21,402 nt of DNA from positions 90,008 to 111,409 of the forward strand of contig DAEB01000050.1 of assembly GCA_002495185.1 (NCBI GenBank), given 5' to 3'. Shown in pieces: positions 7,570 to 15,173 of this stretch. Position numbers and translations under genes: made by a program. This DNA comes from Thermoplasmata archaeon UBA184. Lineage in GTDB: Archaea; Thermoplasmatota; Thermoplasmata; Lutacidiplasmatales; UBA184. Numbering within the stretch: the first letter of the stretch is position 1; each line of letters begins with the position of its first letter. Below the pieces are notes generated by a model. It was not told the origin of the DNA. It worked only from the letters and a program-made list of their open reading frames with translations, and ran no database searches.

Positions 7570-8112
7570 CTACTCTTCGCGGGCGAGGATCTTCTCGAGC
7601 ATCGCCCGGCCCGCGCGCCGGAACTCGTCGAGCGACCCTTCGTTGACGAGCATCCCGTCGGCGAGCGCGAACGCGTTCCCGATCCCCCACTTGAGCTCGC
7701 GTCGGTCGCGGTCGTAGAACTCCTGGAGGTCCGCCGCGTCGTCCGCTCGGCTGCGGCTCGCCATTCGGTCGTGCCGGGTCTCGGGGGAGGCGAAGATGCC
7801 GAGGACGAAGAGGTCGCCGAAGTTGTGCCGGAAGACCGTCACTTCGGCGTCCGAACGGCATCCGTCGACGAGCATCCGGGTCTCGGTGAGCTTCGGGATC
7901 GCCCGCTGCGCCCAGACCCCCGCGCCGTGCTTCTCGCGCTCTTCCGAGGCGACCCGCGCGACGTTCTGGTTCGTGACCGGGAGGCCGCGCCGTCGCGTCT
8001 CGTCCCGGACGAGGTCTCCCATCTTGAGGGTCGCGAGCCCCATCGTTCGGGCGACGCCGACGAGCTCGTCCTTGCCCGAGCCGGGCATGCCGACCGTGAC
8101 GATGAGTTTCAT
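7570..8112 (-). CDS. UPF0200 family P-loop kinase-like protein
   Basis: A 180-aa member of UPF0200, an archaeal family of adenylate-kinase-like P-loop proteins whose substrate is not established. The Walker A motif is GMPGSGKD at residues 8-15. KMGDLVRDE further on resembles the NMP-binding region of nucleotide kinases. ETRMLVDGCRSDAEV corresponds to the Walker B region, and SPETRHDRMASRSRADD to the lid/arginine region, as in dephospho-CoA and adenylate kinases. Length and motif order match the family. The start ATG overlaps the stop of the coiled-coil gene (ATGA), indicating coupling. The 3' end lies 12 nt from the opposing gene. Phosphorylation of a nucleotide or cofactor is plausible, but the substrate is unknown. 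Confidence 0.9.
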   Translation of the reverse strand: MKLIVTVGMPGSGKDELVGVARTMGLATLKMGDLVRDETRRRGLPVTNQNVARVASEEREKHGAGVWAQRAIPKLTETRMLVDGCRSDAEVTVFRHNFGDLFVLGIFASPETRHDRMASRSRADDAADLQEFYDRDRRELKWGIGNAFALADGMLVNEGSLDEFRRAGRAMLEKILAREE

Positions 8113-8735
8113 AGCGTGGCCGGAGGCTCGTCGGGGGGCGGCTTCGCGCCGCCCGCGGTCGCCTTCAGATGATCGGCGACGTCGTGCTCGGTGACGAGCT
8201 GGAGCCGGTCCGCCCGCTGCCGGTACGCGACCGCCTCCTGCTCCTCGAGCCGGGCCGTCTCCACGTACCGGTCGACCTTCACCTTGAGCTCCGCCGTCTT
8301 CTGGGTCTTGGTCGCCGCGCGGAGCTCGAGGGCGCGGGCCCTCTGCTGCCGGTCGACGACCTTCTGCTGCAGCTTTCGGACGCGATAGTGGAGGCCGGTC
8401 ACGTCGGACCCGACCGGAGCCCCTCCGGTCCGGTTCGTGGCGGCTTCGATGTCGCGTTCGTGCTGTTTCATCTCTTGTTCGATCTCGGGGATCTGGGCGA
8501 GCGCCGTCTGGCCCTTCTCCCGGAGAAGGGTCGCCTGGTGCCGCAGTTTGTCGATGCGGGTGTTGAGGCGCGCGACCCGCTGCTGCGCTCGCGCGGACGC
8601 CCGGTCGTGACGCGCCGCGAGCTCGCGCAGTTTCGTGATGTCGGCATACTGCTGGCCGATCCAGCGCGACTTCCGGGCGGCGAGGGGGGTCGCCGCCCCG
8701 GTCGATTGTGAGCTGTCTCCTGCGCCGGGTACCAT
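8109..8735 (-). CDS. Hypothetical coiled-coil protein
   Basis: A 208-aa protein I cannot assign to a named family. After about 20 low-complexity residues it is almost wholly predicted alpha-helical and rich in Arg, Gln, Ala, Glu and Lys. A first long heptad-type coil spans about residues 30-97. A break with Gly/Pro/Ser (TNRTGGAPVGSD, about 100-112) separates it from a second coil at about 113-185. The C-terminus is a short Pro/Gly-rich tail. The hairpin-like helix-break-helix plan suggests an antiparallel coiled coil or a scaffold. No membrane segment is seen. It is translationally coupled to the downstream UPF0200 gene (ATGA overlap), and a TATA-like box lies about 26 nt before its ATG, implying a leaderless transcript. 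Confidence 0.8.
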   Translation of the reverse strand: MVPGAGDSSQSTGAATPLAARKSRWIGQQYADITKLRELAARHDRASARAQQRVARLNTRIDKLRHQATLLREKGQTALAQIPEIEQEMKQHERDIEAATNRTGGAPVGSDVTGLHYRVRKLQQKVVDRQQRARALELRAATKTQKTAELKVKVDRYVETARLEEQEAVAYRQRADRLQLVTEHDVADHLKATAGGAKPPPDEPPATL

Positions 8736-8757
8736 CGAACTCCGGGACTCGGTGGCG

Positions 8758-8765
8758 AGATAAAG
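8758..8765 (-). promoter_or_regulatory. TATA-like box for the coiled-coil/UPF0200 operon
   Basis: The minus strand reads CTTTATCT in an otherwise G+C-rich intergenic spacer. Its centre is about 26 nt from the ATG at 8735, so transcription would start at or next to the start codon (leaderless). It separates this pair from the upstream glyS gene, which ends at 8797. Confidence 0.5.
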
Positions 8766-8796
8766 ACGTTGTCGCGGGCGCGAAACCGCGCGGTCC

Positions 8797-10302
8797 CTAG
8801 GCCCGCGGTGGGCGGGGCGGGAGCAGGGCCGGGGCGACGCGAGCGGAGAGCTCGGAGGCGCGCAGTCGTTCCTGCGACTTCGAGTCGCGGTGGCGGACGG
8901 TCACCGTGTCCTGGTTCGGGCCGTCCCCGACCGTCTCGCCGTCCACCGTGACGCAGAAGGGGGTCCCTGCCTCGTCCATCCGGGCGTACCGCTTCCCGAT
9001 CGTCCCCGCGTCATCGAACGAGTTCTCGATGCCGGCGGCCGAGAGGCGGTCCGCGAGCTCGAGCGCGTACGCGGCCTGTTCCTTCGGGATCAAGGGGAAG
9101 ACTCCGACCGGCACCGGGGCGAGGTAGCTCGGAAGGCTCCAGACGGTACGGTCGCCGTCCTTCCGAAGGTGGACGTCGGCGAGCGCCCAGATGCTCCGGT
9201 CGACCCCGTACGTGAGCTCGAGAACGTGGGGGAGCACCGTCCGACCCCCGGTGAGGGTGACCGAGAGGTCCTTTCCCGAACCCTGGCTGTGGCGTCCGAG
9301 GTCGTAGTCGCCCCGGTAGTGGACGGCGCCGATCTCCTTGAAGCCCCCCATGCTCCCCACGAACACCTCGACGTCGAACTGGATCCGGTTGTAGAACGCG
9401 CGCTCCTGGTCGGACTTCTCGAAGAGCCGGATCCGCTCCGGAGGAATCCCCAGGACGTCCCGGAAGAACCGGTAGGTGTGGACGAGGTGGTAGACGTAGA
9501 ACTCGGGGAGGCCCACGACGCGCACGAGGTCGCCGGCCGAGACCATCTCCACCGCTTCCGACCCGGCGATGCGCTTCGCGGCGCGGACCACGGGAAGACC
9601 CTCGTCCCGGACTCGCTCGAACGGGAGAGGAAAGTGTTCTGGGTCGAAGAAGATCTGGAGCTCCGCCTGCGTGAACGCGCGCATCCGCAAGAGGAGCTGA
9701 CGGGGCGCGATCTCGTTCCGGTACGCCTTCCCTACGATGGCGATCCCGAGCGGGAGCGCACGCCGCCCGACGTCCCACATCCGGGGGAACGAGAGGTAGC
9801 TGCTCTGCGCGGTCTCGGGCCGGAGGTACGCCCGTTCGTGACCCGTCACGCCGAAGTCGACCCCGAACATCATGTTGAACGGCACCGGCACGCTGAGCGT
9901 CTTGGCGCCGCAGCTCGGGCATTTCGCACCGGTATCGCGGACGAGCTTCTCGATCTCGACCGGGGTGAGGCCGTCCACCCCCTGAGGCCGCACCTTCTCG
10001 AGGACGGTATCGGCCCGGAAGGCGGCGTGGCACGTATCGCAGGTCACTTCGGGGTCGGTGAAGTTTTCGAGGTGGCCCGAAGCCCGGACGACCGCTTCGG
10101 GGAGGATCTCGGCCGGTTCCAACTGATAGTAGTCCCGCGAGAGGCCCACGAACCATGCGGACCACGCCTCTTCGACCCTTCGCTTGAGCGCAGCGCCGAG
10201 CGGTCCGTAGTCGAACAGCCCTTGCGCACCGCCGTAGATCTCCGCCGACGGCCAGAAGACGCCCCGGCGGCGCAGCAGGGCGAACAGCTCGTCGCTCTTC
10301 AT
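8797..10302 (-). CDS. glyS: Glycyl-tRNA synthetase (class II, archaeal/eukaryotic type)
   Basis: Charges tRNA-Gly as the single-chain class II enzyme (alpha2 type). The 501-aa product starts MKSDELFALLRRRGVFWPSA with EIYGGAQGLFDYGPLG, the typical opening. Two CxxC pairs (Cys88/91 and Cys128/131) form a probable zinc site in the insertion. Motif 2 is GKAYRNEIAPRQ followed by RMRAFTQAELQIF at about residues 191-218. Motif 3 is VLELTYGVDRSIWAL, and a C-terminal anticodon-binding domain follows (PVGVFPLIPK, GKRYARMDEAGTPFCVTVD). The frame remains open further upstream, but the ATG at 10302 overlaps the amidohydrolase stop (ATGA) and yields the family N-terminus, so the longer version is rejected. 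At about 500 residues it is somewhat shorter than many archaeal homologues. Confidence 0.96.
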   Translation of the reverse strand: MKSDELFALLRRRGVFWPSAEIYGGAQGLFDYGPLGAALKRRVEEAWSAWFVGLSRDYYQLEPAEILPEAVVRASGHLENFTDPEVTCDTCHAAFRADTVLEKVRPQGVDGLTPVEIEKLVRDTGAKCPSCGAKTLSVPVPFNMMFGVDFGVTGHERAYLRPETAQSSYLSFPRMWDVGRRALPLGIAIVGKAYRNEIAPRQLLLRMRAFTQAELQIFFDPEHFPLPFERVRDEGLPVVRAAKRIAGSEAVEMVSAGDLVRVVGLPEFYVYHLVHTYRFFRDVLGIPPERIRLFEKSDQERAFYNRIQFDVEVFVGSMGGFKEIGAVHYRGDYDLGRHSQGSGKDLSVTLTGGRTVLPHVLELTYGVDRSIWALADVHLRKDGDRTVWSLPSYLAPVPVGVFPLIPKEQAAYALELADRLSAAGIENSFDDAGTIGKRYARMDEAGTPFCVTVDGETVGDGPNQDTVTVRHRDSKSQERLRASELSARVAPALLPPRPPRA

Positions 10303-11393
10303 CGTGCGGACCTCGTTCGGCGGCTCCCCGGCCGGGTCCGGACCATAAGGTGTTCGGTGGCGCGCGTCACGACCTGGTACGCCGGGTCGTCGGGCGGGAG
10401 CCGGAGGACGAGCGGCGCCACGGGCATCTCGGGAGCGACGAGCGCCGACTCGGGTTCCCCGAGCCAGTTCCACGGCTCGACGAGGGCGGATCGCGCGAGG
10501 AACGACGCGGAGGCGGGACGCTTTCGGAGCCGGGAAGCGACGTACGCGAACTCCATCTCACGCCAGATCGACGGGGCGTGGAACATGGCGTTGTCCGTCC
10601 CGAGGAGGACCGAGAGGCCCACCCGTTCCATCGCGCCGAGGTCCGGCTGGCGCGCGAACAGCGCGTTCGACCGGGGGCAGACCGCGACCGACACCCGCTC
10701 GTCCCGGACCGTGACGAGGTCGTCCGGCGTCGCTTTCGCAAGATGGACAAGGAGGTCGGGGTGCGGGTCGAGGTAGTGCTCGGGCTTTTCCCGCACCGCC
10801 TCGCTCGCATGCAGTGCGAACCGCTTTCCTCGGGCTCGGCACGCCCGGGCGACCGTCCAGCGGGTCTCGTCGGTCTCGTCCCGCGCGCTCGACAGCCCGA
10901 CGCCGTCGGCGACCTCGAGGAGCCGGTCGAGCTCACTCCGATCGACCGGACGGGAGACGGGACGGCCGAGGGCGAGCACCCGGACCCGAGTTGGGCGGGC
11001 CGCTTCGCGCAGGAGCTCGACGCCCGCGCGGCCTTCCTCGCGGAAATCGACGGTGGCGGCGATCCCTTCGGCTTCCATCCGCGCGAGGGCCCGGCGGATC
11101 GCACCGACCTTCTCCGCAGGGGAAGAGTCGGCCAGCAATCGAAACTTGTACCCATGGGGGGGTTGGATCAGCATCGACACCGGTCCGGGAGGGGGCTCGC
11201 GGACGGAGACGGAATCGCCGAGATGGGTATGGGAGTTCACTGGCGCGGGCACGACGATCCCGTGCACGACGCGTTCGCGTCGAGCGGGTCCTTCGGTGCC
11301 TCGGCTCCCGACCTCGACGACGACGCCCTTCCGAAACCGGACGTAGGCCGGGCGGGCGCCTTCGGTGTCCAGGATCGACCCTACGACGAGCAT
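10299..11393 (-). CDS. Amidohydrolase-superfamily deaminase/hydrolase (COG0402-like)
   Basis: A 364-aa metal-dependent hydrolase of the SsnA/TRZ/ATZ-like branch, which deaminates or hydrolyses ring nitrogen compounds; the substrate cannot be told from the sequence. The full metal set is visible: VNSHTHLGD (His55, His57), FALHASE (His195), LLVHLAKAT (His217) and LLGTDNAM (Asp267). VAVCPRSNALF just before the Asp is typical of this branch. The N-terminal strands before His55 form the usual small beta domain, although both flanks are short compared with typical 400-450-aa members. It is translationally coupled to glyS by an ATGA overlap. It is divergent from the PfkB gene across a palindromic promoter. 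Linkage to glyS may be only co-transcription. Confidence 0.88.
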   Translation of the reverse strand: MLVVGSILDTEGARPAYVRFRKGVVVEVGSRGTEGPARRERVVHGIVVPAPVNSHTHLGDSVSVREPPPGPVSMLIQPPHGYKFRLLADSSPAEKVGAIRRALARMEAEGIAATVDFREEGRAGVELLREAARPTRVRVLALGRPVSRPVDRSELDRLLEVADGVGLSSARDETDETRWTVARACRARGKRFALHASEAVREKPEHYLDPHPDLLVHLAKATPDDLVTVRDERVSVAVCPRSNALFARQPDLGAMERVGLSVLLGTDNAMFHAPSIWREMEFAYVASRLRKRPASASFLARSALVEPWNWLGEPESALVAPEMPVAPLVLRLPPDDPAYQVVTRATEHLMVRTRPGSRRTRSAR

Positions 11394-11418
11394 CGACGCC
11401 GAGAGGCGGAACGGTACC

Positions 11419-11432
11419 GCGACTTAAGTCGC
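11419..11432. promoter_or_regulatory. Perfect 14-bp palindrome in a divergent promoter (amidohydrolase / PfkB)
   Basis: GCGACTTAAGTCGC is its own reverse complement and lies in the 61-bp spacer between two divergent start codons. Its central ACTTAAGT is the only AT-rich element there. It is about 30 nt from the plus-strand ATG (11455) and about 33 nt from the minus-strand ATG (11393). It could act as a shared TATA-like element giving two near-leaderless transcripts, as a binding site for a dimeric regulator, or both. No experimental support is available. Confidence 0.55.
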
Positions 11433-11454
11433 TCACCGGGCCGCCCTAAGCGAT

Positions 11455-12363
11455 ATGGGAGCGGACGGTTCACGGAATTCCGCGCCCATGACAGACCGGA
11501 TGGTCGACCGACCCCGGGACCTTCTCGTCTCGGGCCACGTCATCATCGACCGGTTCCTATCCGTCCGGTCGTTCCCCGAGGTCGACCGAACCGTTCCTGT
11601 CCTCGCCAGCCGGACCGAGCTCGGCGGAACCGCCACGAACATCGCGCTCTCCGCCTCGCGGCTCGGAGTCGCCACCGGGCTTGTGGCCCGGCTCGGGGAC
11701 GGCTTCCCGGAGGAATACATCGCGCGACTTCGGGCATCGGGAGTCGATGTGCGGGGGCTCGAGCGAGTCCGAGGACGCCCCACCTCCACCTGTACCATCG
11801 TCGAGGACCGCACCGGGGCGCAGCGGACGTTGATCGACCAGGGCGCGATGGCCGATACGCGCGGCGCGCGGCTTCCCCTCCGTTGGCTGGGCGAGTACTC
11901 CTGGTTGCATCTGACGACGGCCGACCCGGCGTACCAGCTGAGGCTCCTGCGCGCCGCGAGGGTCCGGGGGCTTCGCGTGGCAGCGGACCCCGCGCAGGAG
12001 ATCCACTACCGCTGGGACCGCCGGTCCCTCGGGGTCCTCGTCCGGAACTCAGAGATCCTGTTCGGCAATCGCGCCGAGGTCGCACGCGCGATGGAGTTCC
12101 TCGCCGTCCGAACGCCCGAAGGGCTCCTCGAATTCGTCCCACTGGTGGTCCAGACCGAAGGGCGACGAGGAGCCTCCGCCTTCTCCCGGAACGGCACGTT
12201 TCACGTGCGGGCAACGCGGCCGACCCGGGTGAGAACGCTCGTCGGTGCGGGGGATGCGTTTCGCGGGGGATTCTACGCCGGGTGGTTTTCCGGCCAACCG
12301 CTCCGCGATTGCTTGGTCGCCGGGACCCGAAGTTCGGCGCGCTGGATCGAAGGTCGGAGGTAG
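11455..12363 (+). CDS. PfkB-family sugar/nucleoside kinase
   Basis: A 302-aa ribokinase-fold kinase that phosphorylates a sugar, nucleoside or related alcohol with ATP (or ADP); the substrate is not deducible. The first PfkB signature region is LGGTATNIALSASRLG at about residues 56-71. The second signature is VGAGDAFRGGFYAGW near residue 264, with Asp267 as the catalytic base. The N-terminal strand LLVSGHVIIDRFL and the FGNRAEV region are typical of the fold. The ATG at 11455 is the first start after the divergent palindrome; a second ATG at 11488 would drop 11 unconserved residues and is an alternative. It is followed after 8 nt by moeA, so a shared transcript is likely, though no functional tie to molybdenum cofactor is evident. 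Confidence 0.87.
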   Translation: MGADGSRNSAPMTDRMVDRPRDLLVSGHVIIDRFLSVRSFPEVDRTVPVLASRTELGGTATNIALSASRLGVATGLVARLGDGFPEEYIARLRASGVDVRGLERVRGRPTSTCTIVEDRTGAQRTLIDQGAMADTRGARLPLRWLGEYSWLHLTTADPAYQLRLLRAARVRGLRVAADPAQEIHYRWDRRSLGVLVRNSEILFGNRAEVARAMEFLAVRTPEGLLEFVPLVVQTEGRRGASAFSRNGTFHVRATRPTRVRTLVGAGDAFRGGFYAGWFSGQPLRDCLVAGTRSSARWIEGRR

Positions 12364-12371
12364 CTCGCTCG

Positions 12372-13649
12372 ATGGAGATGCATGCGTTCGGGAGACTGAC
12401 CCCCGTGGAAACCGCCCGCCGCCGGCTCCTCGCGGCTGCCCGGCCGGTCGACCAGGTCGAGGGGGTTCCGGTCGCCGATTCGTTCTCCCGGGTTCTCGCC
12501 CGAGCGATTCGGGCCCCGACCCCGGTGCCGGCCTTCTACCGAACGACCTGGGACGGCTACGCCGTGCGAAGCGGCGATACGACCCGTGCGACGCGCCGTC
12601 GGCCCGTCGAGCTTCGGGTCGTTGGCGAGGTCTTCGCCGAGCAGACGTTTCGGGGCGTCCTCCGTCGAGAGGAGGCGGTCGCAATCGCGACGGGAGGCGC
12701 GATCCCGACCGGGGCCGACGCGGTCGTCATCTTCGAAGAGGTCGACCTCGCGGACGGACGGGTCCGGCTCTCGCGTCCGGTCAAGAGAGGGGACCGGATC
12801 TCCCCGCCGGGGCACGACTTCCCGCGCGGCGCGGTCCTGGGTCGGAAGGGAGAGGAAGTCAGCGCTCCGACCGCGGGTGCGATCGCGGCGTGCGGCATCG
12901 CCGAAGTCCCGGTCTATGCGCTCCCACGGGTCGCGGTGATCCCGAACGGGAACGAGCTGGTCTCTCCGGGAGACGCCCCGCGGCCGGGACAGATCTACGA
13001 GAGCAACAACGCCTCCCTCGCTTCGGTCATCCGAGCGACCGGGGCGATCCCCCTCCTGCATCCGCCTCTCCCCGACCGTGCCGAACGAATCGAGAAGGCG
13101 ATCCGCGTCGCTCTCGCCCGCGCCGACCTGGTCCTCGCCACCGGCGGGAGCTCCGTCGGGGAACGGGACCATCTCCCGCGGATCTTGCCCCGACTGGGCA
13201 CGCTCCTGTTCCACGGGATCGCGGTCCGGGCCGGAAAGCCGACGCTCGCGGCCCGCTGCGGGCCCAAGCTGGTCGTCGGGATGCCCGGGCATCCCACCTC
13301 GTGCCTGGTGAACATGTACTGGCTGATGCTCCCGGTCCTCCGTCGACTCGGGCACCGGCCGGGCCCGGGCTGGACGGACGGCTGGGCCACGCTCGGAAGT
13401 GACGCGGTCGCCCCTTCTCCCGGGCTTGCGACCGTCGTCCCCTTGCGTTTCCAAGACGGCCGCGCCTTCACGACGTACCGGGGCTCCTCCGTCATCACGA
13501 GCCTCTCAGGAGCGAAGGCGTTCGCGATGCTCCCGCCGGGCCGGCGGGTCGTCCACCGCGGAGAACGGGTCCGGGTCCACCTCCTCCATCCCCCGCTCGG
13601 CCCCGCCGCTCCGCCCCGAGGGTTCGCGGAGTCCGAGAACAACCGTTAA
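12372..13649 (+). CDS. moeA: Molybdopterin molybdotransferase MoeA
   Basis: MoeA inserts molybdate (or tungstate) into adenylylated molybdopterin in the last step of Mo/W cofactor synthesis. The 425-aa product shows the family order: WDGYAV (60-65; usually preceded by Met or Val rather than Trp), ATGGAIPTGADAVV (about 106-119), IPNGNELVSPGD (190-201), IYESNN, then the MPT-binding ATGGSSVGERDHL (256-268), AVRAGKPT and VGMPGHPTSC (302-311). The C-terminal domain IV follows. Its start, an ATG 8 nt after the kinase stop, gives MEMHAFGRLTP; a second ATG two codons later is possible. No other Mo-cofactor gene is nearby, so partners must lie elsewhere. The open frame continues far upstream on this strand as a compositional shadow of the opposing gene. 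Confidence 0.95.
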   Translation: MEMHAFGRLTPVETARRRLLAAARPVDQVEGVPVADSFSRVLARAIRAPTPVPAFYRTTWDGYAVRSGDTTRATRRRPVELRVVGEVFAEQTFRGVLRREEAVAIATGGAIPTGADAVVIFEEVDLADGRVRLSRPVKRGDRISPPGHDFPRGAVLGRKGEEVSAPTAGAIAACGIAEVPVYALPRVAVIPNGNELVSPGDAPRPGQIYESNNASLASVIRATGAIPLLHPPLPDRAERIEKAIRVALARADLVLATGGSSVGERDHLPRILPRLGTLLFHGIAVRAGKPTLAARCGPKLVVGMPGHPTSCLVNMYWLMLPVLRRLGHRPGPGWTDGWATLGSDAVAPSPGLATVVPLRFQDGRAFTTYRGSSVITSLSGAKAFAMLPPGRRVVHRGERVRVHLLHPPLGPAAPPRGFAESENNR

Positions 13650-13672
13650 GCGGCACGTCGCCTCGACGCGAC

Positions 13673-14497
13673 GTGGGCCGTCGTGACCTCGCTCTCGCGA
13701 TCCTTTCGATCGAGGGGACGAACTGCGACGACGAGCTCCGGGAAGCGTTCGCCACCCTCGGAGCCCGGCCCGAGATCGTGCATCTGAAGCAGCTCGAGGG
13801 ACGGGACGTCGTTCCCGAGGAGCGTCGGCGGCTTTCGGACTATCAAGCGCTGTTCGTCCCCGGTGGATTCTCCGCCGGGGACTACGTTCGCGCGGGAGCG
13901 ATCCTGGCCGCCCGCATGCGGGCGTCGATCGGTCCCGAACTCGAAGAGTTCGTCCGGAGCGGGCGGGTGGTCGGGGGCATCTGCAACGGCTTCCAGGTGA
14001 TGACGGAGCTCGGGCTCTTGCCGGGACGGCCCGACGGCCGGCTGGGCACCCCCACCGCCGCCCTCATGACCAACGACTCCGGTCACTTCGAGTGCCGGCC
14101 GACGTTCGTCGCATGGAACGGGGGAGCGTTCCCGGCCCTCCGGGGCGTCCCGAAGGGGACCCGGTTCCTATTCCCCTCGGCCCACGCCGAGGGGAAGCTC
14201 GTTCTCGGGAGCGAGGAATTGCGGCGCTCGGTCGAGCAGGGTGGCCAGGTGCTGTTCCGCTGGGTCTCCCCCGACGGCTCACCGGTTCGGTATCCGTGGA
14301 ATCCGAACGGCTCCGAGGGGAACATCGCCGGTCTCACCAGCGTCGAGGGGAACGTCTTCGGACTGATGCCCCACCCCGAGCGCTCGTTCTTCCGGGCCCA
14401 GGCCCCCGATTGGACCCGGACCGGCTCCGCGGCCGGGTTCGGAGATGGCCACCGATTCCTCGACGCCGTGCTCTCCTACGTCGAGCGGCACACCTAG
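13673..14497 (+). CDS. purQ: Phosphoribosylformylglycinamidine synthase glutaminase subunit PurQ
   Basis: PurQ releases ammonia from glutamine for PurL in the fourth step of purine synthesis. The 274-aa class I glutamine amidotransferase has LAILSIEGTNCDDEL at the N-terminus, FVPGGFSAGDYVRAGAI at about 61-77, the nucleophile Cys104 in VGGICNGFQVM, and the partners His234 and Glu236 in LMPHPERS. FPSAHAEGK and the late GDGHRFLDAV are also typical. The length fits the longer archaeal-type PurQ, probably working with a separate PurL and PurS not in this window. It begins with GTG, 23 nt after moeA. A TTAAG element about 25 nt before the GTG could serve as its own promoter. Its stop codon is shared within a CTAG palindrome with the opposing methyltransferase gene. 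Confidence 0.95.
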   Translation: MGRRDLALAILSIEGTNCDDELREAFATLGARPEIVHLKQLEGRDVVPEERRRLSDYQALFVPGGFSAGDYVRAGAILAARMRASIGPELEEFVRSGRVVGGICNGFQVMTELGLLPGRPDGRLGTPTAALMTNDSGHFECRPTFVAWNGGAFPALRGVPKGTRFLFPSAHAEGKLVLGSEELRRSVEQGGQVLFRWVSPDGSPVRYPWNPNGSEGNIAGLTSVEGNVFGLMPHPERSFFRAQAPDWTRTGSAAGFGDGHRFLDAVLSYVERHT

Positions 14498-15141
14498 GGA
14501 CCGCCCCGCGCGAGCCGCCAAGCGAAGAGCGTCTCCCCTTCGAGATCCCGCGAGTCGGCGACCTCGATGACCCCTCCCTGCCGGGTCCACCGCGAGCGGA
14601 TCCGGTCGAGCCCGCTCGAGCGCTGCAACGACGAGACGACGACGAACGCTTCTCCCCCGGGGAGGAGATGGTCGGGAAGCTCGCGCACCAGGCGCGCGGT
14701 GACTCGACAGCCGTCCGGTCCTCCGTCGAGCGCGATGTTGTGCCACCGGTCCGGGTCCCGCTCTGCCGGCCGCGTGGGAAGGTACGGCGGATTCGCGAGC
14801 ACTCGGTCGAACCGCCCGAGCCCGCGAGCGAGGTCGGTCCGGACAAGGGAGAGCACGACGCCGTCGGCCCGGGCGCGCGCCGCGAGCTGAAGGAGCGCGT
14901 GAGGATTGAGGTCGGTCGCCACCACTCGTGCCCCGCGATGGGCGGCGATGAGCGCCGCCTCGCCGGACCCCGTCCCGATCTCGAGGAGGGTCGACCCGCG
15001 GGGAACCCGGGCGAACTTCGCGAGCAGGAGCGTATCCTCGCGCGGGGGATAGACGGAGCGCGCGCCGTCGGGCGGAGGCGACCGACCGAGAGCCGCGGGA
15101 GGTGACCGGGCCCCCGCGCGATGTCTTCTTATTGGCTCCAC
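14494..15141 (-). CDS. HemK/Mtq2-like N5-glutamine methyltransferase (release factor aRF1)
   Basis: A 215-aa SAM-dependent methyltransferase of the HemK2/Mtq2 branch, expected to methylate the Gln of the GGQ motif in archaeal release factor aRF1, in eukaryotes with Trm112 as partner. SVYPPREDTLLLA (about 29-41) matches the characteristic VYxPxEDS opening of this branch. LLEIGTGSGEAAL (52-64) is SAM motif I, ATDLNPHAL motif II, and ANPPYLPT (116-123) the substrate-glutamine NPPY motif. A short basic N-terminal extension precedes this core. It begins at a GTG; a TATA-like element about 25 nt upstream suggests a leaderless transcript. It ends in a CTAG overlap with purQ. Some members of this family also methylate other substrates, so the exact target is inference. 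Confidence 0.88.
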   Translation of the reverse strand: MEPIRRHRAGARSPPAALGRSPPPDGARSVYPPREDTLLLAKFARVPRGSTLLEIGTGSGEAALIAAHRGARVVATDLNPHALLQLAARARADGVVLSLVRTDLARGLGRFDRVLANPPYLPTRPAERDPDRWHNIALDGGPDGCRVTARLVRELPDHLLPGGEAFVVVSSLQRSSGLDRIRSRWTRQGGVIEVADSRDLEGETLFAWRLARGGP

Positions 15142-15162
15142 GCGTACAACGTACCCTCACGG

Positions 15163-15169
15163 TATAATT
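15163..15169 (-). promoter_or_regulatory. TATA-like box for the Mtq2-like gene
   Basis: The minus strand reads AATTATA (within CAATTATACC), centred about 25 nt before the GTG at 15141, so the transcript would start at the start codon. It lies only a few bases from the plus-strand ATG at 15174, too close to serve that gene as a TATA box in the usual position. Confidence 0.5.
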
Positions 15170-15173
15170 GGCG

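Noticed and set aside
10303..10473. N-terminal extension of glyS by 57 codons
   Set aside because: The added residues are Arg/Pro/Ala-rich and lie within the amidohydrolase gene; the ATG at 10302 gives the conserved N-terminus and an ATGA junction.
8890..10776. 628-codon plus-strand open frame
   Set aside because: Antisense to glyS and part of the amidohydrolase gene; no recognisable domain and biased composition.
10350..12371. Very long plus-strand open frame that runs into moeA and would encode an over 1000-residue protein
   Set aside because: It is antisense to the well-supported amidohydrolase and out of frame with the PfkB gene. The sequence is low-complexity Arg/Asp/Gly/Pro with no motifs. 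G+C-rich codon use removes stops from shadow frames. Only the part from 12372 is real (moeA).
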